Shown: positions 56,009-60,123 of the stretch, one piece after another
How the letters are laid out: each line of letters begins with the position of its first letter
How positions within the stretch are numbered: the stretch's first letter is position 1
Source: Salinivirgaceae bacterium
GTDB lineage: Bacteria; Bacteroidota; Bacteroidia; Bacteroidales; SZUA-534
Assembly: GCA_017557605.1 (NCBI GenBank)
Contig: JAFYYJ010000056.1
Coordinates: forward strand, 1-60,123
DNA length: 60,123 bases
Direction: 5' to 3'
Notes under the pieces: generated by a model
The model's database searches: none
The model's input: the letters and a program-made list of their open reading frames with translations, nothing else
What the model was told of the DNA's origin: nothing
Made by a program: the position numbers and the translations under genes

Positions 56009-56764
56009 TTACTTTTTCCCAACAATCATGTTATACTGTACACTGATGTATCCGTCGTTTGGAAACACCTTCTTGCCAAGTGTTATCACAGCCTCGGCGT
56101 CTTTCTTGCGTTTCTCGTTCACAAGCTGCATCGAGTATTTAAGGAATCCGTCGATAATCAGGCTCTTGACAATGGGGTCAACCTTTACGGTGTTGTTTAT
56201 CACCTGCTCGGCCAGCTGTGTGCGCGCCTCGGCCATATCGTGCTCACCCTGGACGCTGTTGTTGGCCATACACTTCAACATTCCCGAGTAGTAAAGGAAC
56301 AGATAATCGGGCTTGTGGGCAAGTTTCTCATAGTTACGCGCCGAGTTCGAAGCCTTGGTGTAGTTCTCGCTCGAGCAATAGGTTTTTATCTCCTTCTGTA
56401 AATGTTTCTTAATGACATCGATAAAATCAGTGTTCTGGCGGTAAAGCTCGCCGTCGGTATCTTTGCGGACAAACTTTGTGGTGTATTTCACAGCCTGACG
56501 CATACCGTCTTTGTAGTCAGCGGCTACCTCTGGGTCAGTCGATTCATAGAGTTTTATGTAGCACATTGCGGCATACAGATAAGGCTCCGACTCGCGGCCG
56601 GCTGCCGGGTCGTTGCAGAGGTCTTCGGCCTTGAACAGACAAATCTCATACTTGCCAGATGTGTAGAGCTTGGCCAGTTTCAGATTGTGTCCGCCTTTAA
56701 CTTGCGCCATTGCCGTGGTGCAGAAAAGCAAGCCCAAAGCGACTGATAATAATTTCAATTTCAT
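56009..56764 (-). CDS. Secreted helical (TPR-like) protein, unknown
   Basis: About 251 residues. Signal peptide MKLKLLSVALGLLFCTTAMA, then an all-helical protein with pairs such as LAKLYTSGKYEICLFKAEDL, ASNSARNYEKLAHKPDYLFL and MQLVNEKRKKDAEAVITLGK that resemble loose TPR units. The start at 56764 is chosen for the signal peptide; the longer reading from 56806 is unlikely. Conserved-looking but not assigned; probably periplasmic. Single gene with its own terminator. Confidence 0.65.
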   Translation of the reverse strand: MKLKLLSVALGLLFCTTAMAQVKGGHNLKLAKLYTSGKYEICLFKAEDLCNDPAAGRESEPYLYAAMCYIKLYESTDPEVAADYKDGMRQAVKYTTKFVRKDTDGELYRQNTDFIDVIKKHLQKEIKTYCSSENYTKASNSARNYEKLAHKPDYLFLYYSGMLKCMANNSVQGEHDMAEARTQLAEQVINNTVKVDPIVKSLIIDGFLKYSMQLVNEKRKKDAEAVITLGKKVFPNDGYISVQYNMIVGKK

Positions 56765-56941
56765 ATTCTCTGTTTTTTCAATATGTATCGGAAATATCAA
56801 ATACAAAAAAAATTAAATACGATTAAATAAACAATTATTTCGACGGCAATGTTATCAACAATTTTAATAGAATATTGATTGTTAGAGTTTTGCGAATTTA
56901 TGCATTATTGTATAGACGCAATGCTTGCGCTAGTGTTTGGG

Positions 56942-57754
56942 TCATCGTTTTTCGTCATCATCATCGGGCATAAACTCGCTGCGCAATGCGGTAACAAGCT
57001 GTTCAGGAGTTATATCGTAGCGAATATCACCATTTTGCACAAAGGATATTGACCCTGTTTCCTCCGACACTACAATTATAGCTGCATCGGTTTCGTTCGA
57101 CATGCTAAGAGCCGCACGGTGCCTTAAACCCATTTGCGGTGGCAGAACAAGATTGTCATTAATTGGCAACACACATCGCGCAGCCTTTATCCTATCGCCG
57201 ATAATAATCATGGCTCCGTCGTGCATTGGGCTGTTTTTGAAGAAGATGCTTTCAATCAGACGTTGCGACACATCGGCGTTAAGCGTGTCACCGCTTTGTA
57301 CGTAAGTAACCAAATCTGAACGGGTTGTAAAGACGATGAGTGCGCCTGTTTTGGTGGCCGCCATGCTGCGGCAAGCCCGGCTAATCTCGCGCAGAGTGTT
57401 GTTGCTAGCCGTCATGTTTGATTTGGAGAAATAATGCCCCAAAGCGAAATTGCGCTTCATGAACTCACTATTGCCAATAAGCAGAAGAAATTTTCGGATT
57501 TCCTGCTGAAACAATACTATTACTGCCAATACGCCAACACTTATGAATGAGTCGAGAATCGTGGATAACAGACTGAGATTCAAAAATTTGACCACAAGCC
57601 AAACTACATATAAAAGCAGCAGGCCAATGAAGATGTTTATGGCCACCGTTCCACGCACCAATCGGTACAGTTGATATAAAATAACTGCAACAAGCAGTAT
57701 ATCAACAAAATCGACAAAACGAAAGGTAACAAACAACAAATTCATAAGCACCAT
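56942..57754 (-). CDS. cdaA: Diadenylate cyclase (c-di-AMP synthase)
   Basis: 270 residues. Three N-terminal membrane helices (about 8-75), then a DisA_N/DAC domain with the catalytic SPMHDGAMIIIGDRI (DGA motif near 180) and GLRHRAALSMSNETDA (RHR motif near 211-222). Makes c-di-AMP from two ATP, a messenger for potassium and cell-wall balance. It lies on the minus strand 57 bases after nadE. The C-terminal tail DDDDEKR is short. An M3 start (MNLLFVTF) is also possible. Confidence 0.95.
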   Translation of the reverse strand: MVLMNLLFVTFRFVDFVDILLVAVILYQLYRLVRGTVAINIFIGLLLLYVVWLVVKFLNLSLLSTILDSFISVGVLAVIVLFQQEIRKFLLLIGNSEFMKRNFALGHYFSKSNMTASNNTLREISRACRSMAATKTGALIVFTTRSDLVTYVQSGDTLNADVSQRLIESIFFKNSPMHDGAMIIIGDRIKAARCVLPINDNLVLPPQMGLRHRAALSMSNETDAAIIVVSEETGSISFVQNGDIRYDITPEQLVTALRSEFMPDDDDEKR

Positions 57755-57810
57755 ATTATTATGCGAAGATAAGTCGAGTTAGCAAATAACCCAATTTTTA
57801 TTCACCAACC

Positions 57811-59736
57811 CTACTCCTTCATAAGCCATTTCCAAGTGGCATCGCTGGGCATACGCCAGTCACCACGAGGCGATAACGATACCGAACCCACTTTGGGGCC
57901 GTCGGGCATACACGAGCGTTTGAACTGTTGCGTGAAGAATCGGCGGACAAATACCTTGAGCCACTTGTCGATAATATCGTCGGTGTAAGCTCCGGCAAAG
58001 GCTTTCTTGGCTAGATAGAATATCTTTTCGGGTGCGAAACCGTTGCGCACAAAGTGATACAGATAAAAATCGTGCAACTCATACGGTCCTACCAAATCCT
58101 CGGTTTTCTGCGCAATGTTGCCGTTGCTGTCGGCAGGAAGCAACTCGGGGCTGATTGGCGTGTCGATGACATCGTAAAGATATGGTTTGGCATCGGCATC
58201 AATCTCAAAATCAGCCACATATTTAACAAGATACTTGACAAGCGTTTTCGGCACGCCAGCATTCACAGCGTACATCGACATATGGTCGCCGTTGTAGGTG
58301 CACCAGCCGAGCGCCAATTCCGACAGGTCGCCCGTGCCAATGACAATGGCGTTCTCCTTGTTTGCCACATCCATAAGTATTTGGGTACGCTCCCGCGCCT
58401 GCGAGTTCTCGTAAGTAACATCGTGAACGGCGCTATCGTGGCCGATGTCGGCAAAATGCTGCTCACAAGCAGCCTTGATGCTAATCTCGCGACAATCGAC
58501 ACCAAGCGCGCGCATCATTGCCACAGCGTTGTTGTAGGTGCGGTTGGTGGTGCCGAAACCAGGCATTGTTATGCCGATTATATTCTTGCGGCTGATGCCG
58601 AGTTGGTCAAAAGTTTTAGCGGTGACTAGCAATGCCAAAGTGGAATCCAAACCGCCCGAAATGCCTACCACAGCTCGTTTGCAGCCAATATGCTGAAGCC
58701 TGTGGGCAAGCGCACCAGTTTGTATGCTGAAAATCTCCTGACAGTTCTGCTGGCGGTTTGCCTCATCCGACGGAACAAACGGACTGGCATCAATAGTGCG
58801 CTGTAAATCAGAAGTTTTGCTCTCGGGGAAATGAATCGGCACAACCGTATATAATTCGTTGCGCACTACTCCCGCACCAGTCATAAACGTTGAGTTTTTC
58901 TGACGGTCGGCAATCAGTTTTTCAATATCGATATCGGTGACAACCAATTGTTTATCCATACTAAAACGGCGGCTTTCGGCCACCATTTTGCCATTTTCGG
59001 CAATCAGGCCGTTTCCTGCAAAATATAGGTCGGTGCTCGACTCGCCAAAACCACTCGAAGCGTAGATGTAGCCTGCAATGCAACGTGCTGACTGCTGCTC
59101 AATCAGGCTGCGAAGATAGCGGTGCTTGCCCAACACCTCGTCGCTTGCCGAAAGGTTGAAAATCAGGTGCGCACCAGCCAGCGACTCCACCGAACTAGGC
59201 GGAATTGGGGTCCAAAGGTCCTCGCAAATCTCAATGGCGAACGACACCTCGCCACCATTGAAAATAAGGTTTCGGCCGAACTTAACAGTCTGATTACAAA
59301 TGGTTATATTATCGCGAACGGCACTAAAAGCAGGCGCAAACCAACGGTGCTCATAGAACTCATTATAGTTGGGCAGCCACGTTTTGGCATTCACTGCAAA
59401 AATCTCGCCTTTGCGGAAAACAGCCGCCGCATTGAATAGCGAGTTGCCGCAACGCACTGGCAATCCGACGATTACAATAATATCAAGACCTCTTGTCTGC
59501 TCAACAAGCCATTGCAAAGCGTTTTCGGCATCGGTAATAAGTTGCTGGTTATGAAATAAATCGGCGCAAGTATAGCCAGTTATGGCAAGTTCGGGGAAGC
59601 AGATTATCTGAACCGACTTTTTTGCTGCTTCACGAACCAGCGCCAAACACTCTGCGGCATTTGCCTGGCAATCAGCCACGTGCACCAACGGCACTGCGGC
59701 TGCAACTCTTACGTATCCAAAATTTGTCTTGCTCAT
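57811..59736 (-). CDS. nadE: Glutamine-dependent NAD+ synthetase
   Basis: 641 residues. N-terminal nitrilase-type amidase domain (1-~275) with catalytic Glu in IICFPELAITGYTCAD and Cys in FAIEICEDLWTPIPP. C-terminal NAD synthase domain with ATP pyrophosphatase loop AVVGISGGLDSTLALLV near 342 and GTGDLSELALGWCTYNGDHM. It forms NAD+ from deamido-NAD using Gln. The ATG at 59736 (MSKTNFGYVRVA) is chosen; the reading from 59814 adds 26 residues with no family match. A TACTTTTA sequence upstream resembles a -7 box. Confidence 0.96.
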   Translation of the reverse strand: MSKTNFGYVRVAAAVPLVHVADCQANAAECLALVREAAKKSVQIICFPELAITGYTCADLFHNQQLITDAENALQWLVEQTRGLDIIVIVGLPVRCGNSLFNAAAVFRKGEIFAVNAKTWLPNYNEFYEHRWFAPAFSAVRDNITICNQTVKFGRNLIFNGGEVSFAIEICEDLWTPIPPSSVESLAGAHLIFNLSASDEVLGKHRYLRSLIEQQSARCIAGYIYASSGFGESSTDLYFAGNGLIAENGKMVAESRRFSMDKQLVVTDIDIEKLIADRQKNSTFMTGAGVVRNELYTVVPIHFPESKTSDLQRTIDASPFVPSDEANRQQNCQEIFSIQTGALAHRLQHIGCKRAVVGISGGLDSTLALLVTAKTFDQLGISRKNIIGITMPGFGTTNRTYNNAVAMMRALGVDCREISIKAACEQHFADIGHDSAVHDVTYENSQARERTQILMDVANKENAIVIGTGDLSELALGWCTYNGDHMSMYAVNAGVPKTLVKYLVKYVADFEIDADAKPYLYDVIDTPISPELLPADSNGNIAQKTEDLVGPYELHDFYLYHFVRNGFAPEKIFYLAKKAFAGAYTDDIIDKWLKVFVRRFFTQQFKRSCMPDGPKVGSVSLSPRGDWRMPSDATWKWLMKE

Positions 59737-59937
59737 CCTACTATATAAGTTTAAACTTTGACCTTTTTGCAATTTGCCGTAAAAGTAAGAATGATTTTTA
59801 AAGTTCTTTTTCACTTGACATCCTTCTTTTCACTCAAACGTTTCCATTTTTAAACCCCGTTAAAAATCAACGTTATCTTAAGTCAATTTGGCGATAAAAT
59901 CGGGCCGTTGATACATAATATAAACTTTTTGCAATGT

Positions 59938-59965
59938 GAAAACTTTAAAGAGGCTTAAAGTTTTC
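59938..59965 (+). promoter_or_regulatory. Palindromic operator upstream of the TetR gene
   Basis: Perfect 11-bp arms GAAAACTTTAA (59938-59948) and TTAAAGTTTTC (59955-59965) with a six-base spacer. It abuts the -7 box of the TetR gene, so a bound dimer would block RNA polymerase. Size and symmetry fit TetR autoregulation. Confidence 0.7.
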
Positions 59966-59973
59966 TAATTTTG
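59966..59973 (+). promoter_or_regulatory. -7 promoter box of the TetR gene
   Basis: TAATTTTG fits TAnnTTTG, directly after the palindrome. It predicts a start near 59978, about 23 bases before the ATG. Confidence 0.5.
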
Positions 59974-60000
59974 CGGCTCGAATTGAGAAACACTGGAAAA

Positions 60001-60123
60001 ATGGACGCAAGAGACATCATACTCGACGGAGCCGCAAAACTTTTCAAGCAAAAAGGTTTGAAAAGTGTAACAATGGACGAGCTGGCTAAGTCTTTAGGCA
60101 TGTCGAAGCGCACCATCTACGAG
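60001..60123 (+). CDS. TetR/AcrR-family regulator, N-terminal part
   Basis: Cut by the right window edge after 41 codons. The helix-turn-helix domain is clear: ILDGAAKLFKQKGLKSVTMD, then ELAKSLGMSKRTIYE. TetR proteins are dimeric repressors that leave DNA when a small ligand binds. The palindrome at 59938-59965 is the likely self-regulated site. Regulated neighbours, often an efflux pump, would lie outside the window. Confidence 0.9.
   Translation, partial: MDARDIILDGAAKLFKQKGLKSVTMDELAKSLGMSKRTIYE

Overview
The window is about 60 kb of a Bacteroidales-type (phylum Bacteroidota) chromosome. Supporting signs are a type IX secretion C-terminal sorting domain, an RprX/RprY-like two-component pair, Bacteroidota-style LptD and LysM/substrate-binding proteins, a class I ROK glucokinase, few Shine-Dalgarno sequences, and several promoters with the Bacteroidota -7 box TAnnTTTG. 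Most genes are core functions. No rRNA, transposase, CRISPR array or recognisable prophage is visible.

Layout. Positions 1-3.5 kb: the 3' end of pckA, plsY, and a LytS/LytTR-type sensor-regulator pair. 3.5-7.1 kb: an NYN-LOTUS protein, a secreted T9SS cargo protein with a small membrane protein, a long palindrome, and a HepT/MntA toxin-antitoxin pair. 7.2-14.5 kb (minus strand): a nearly complete aromatic amino-acid cluster in the order pheA, tyrA, DAHP synthase-chorismate mutase, aroB, aroD, aroA, aroC. It is headed by a Phe/Tyr-rich leader peptide and an intrinsic terminator that look like a classical attenuator. 14.9-20.7 kb: a 1948-residue surface fibre protein ending in a peptidase S74 (intramolecular chaperone) domain, with the same repeat families on both sides. 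21.3-24.9 kb: menA, a ROK sugar kinase, a NupG-like transporter and a 50-residue protein. 25.1-27.5 kb: a GH8 lipoprotein, tRNA-Arg(TCT) and a WbqC-like protein. 27.5-33.7 kb: a 966-residue Sel1-repeat protein and a second S74 fibre. 33.9-38.8 kb: tRNA-Arg(ACG) with an unusual elbow, then dapA, a DUF6913-like gene and secA. 39.1-45 kb: a third S74 fibre, a LysM/substrate-binding protein and dnaA. 45.5-52.2 kb: an amidase, lptD, a GT4 glycosyltransferase and an asparagine-synthetase-like protein. 52.1-60.1 kb: a flippase, rprY/rprX, a candidate small RNA, a secreted helical protein, cdaA, nadE, and the start of a TetR regulator with a clear palindromic operator.

How the genes work together. 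Seven shikimate, Phe and Tyr genes lie on one strand behind a leader that could sense charged tRNA-Phe and tRNA-Tyr. Cell-envelope functions dominate the rest: phospholipid synthesis (plsY), Sec export (secA), LPS assembly (lptD), an EPS/O-antigen-like trio (GT4, asparagine-synthetase-like, flippase), peptidoglycan remodelling (amidase, LysM, dapA), and three large self-chaperoned fibres that share one chassis but carry two different repeat heads.

The items most worth a second look are the pheA attenuator, the three-member S74 fibre family, the tRNA-Arg(ACG) T19/A56 exchange, the candidate small RNA upstream of rprX, the 116-bp palindrome, and low-complexity leaders, including a 48-nt element shared by plsY and aroB. 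All calls come from reading the sequence. No database search, folding program or alignment was run.
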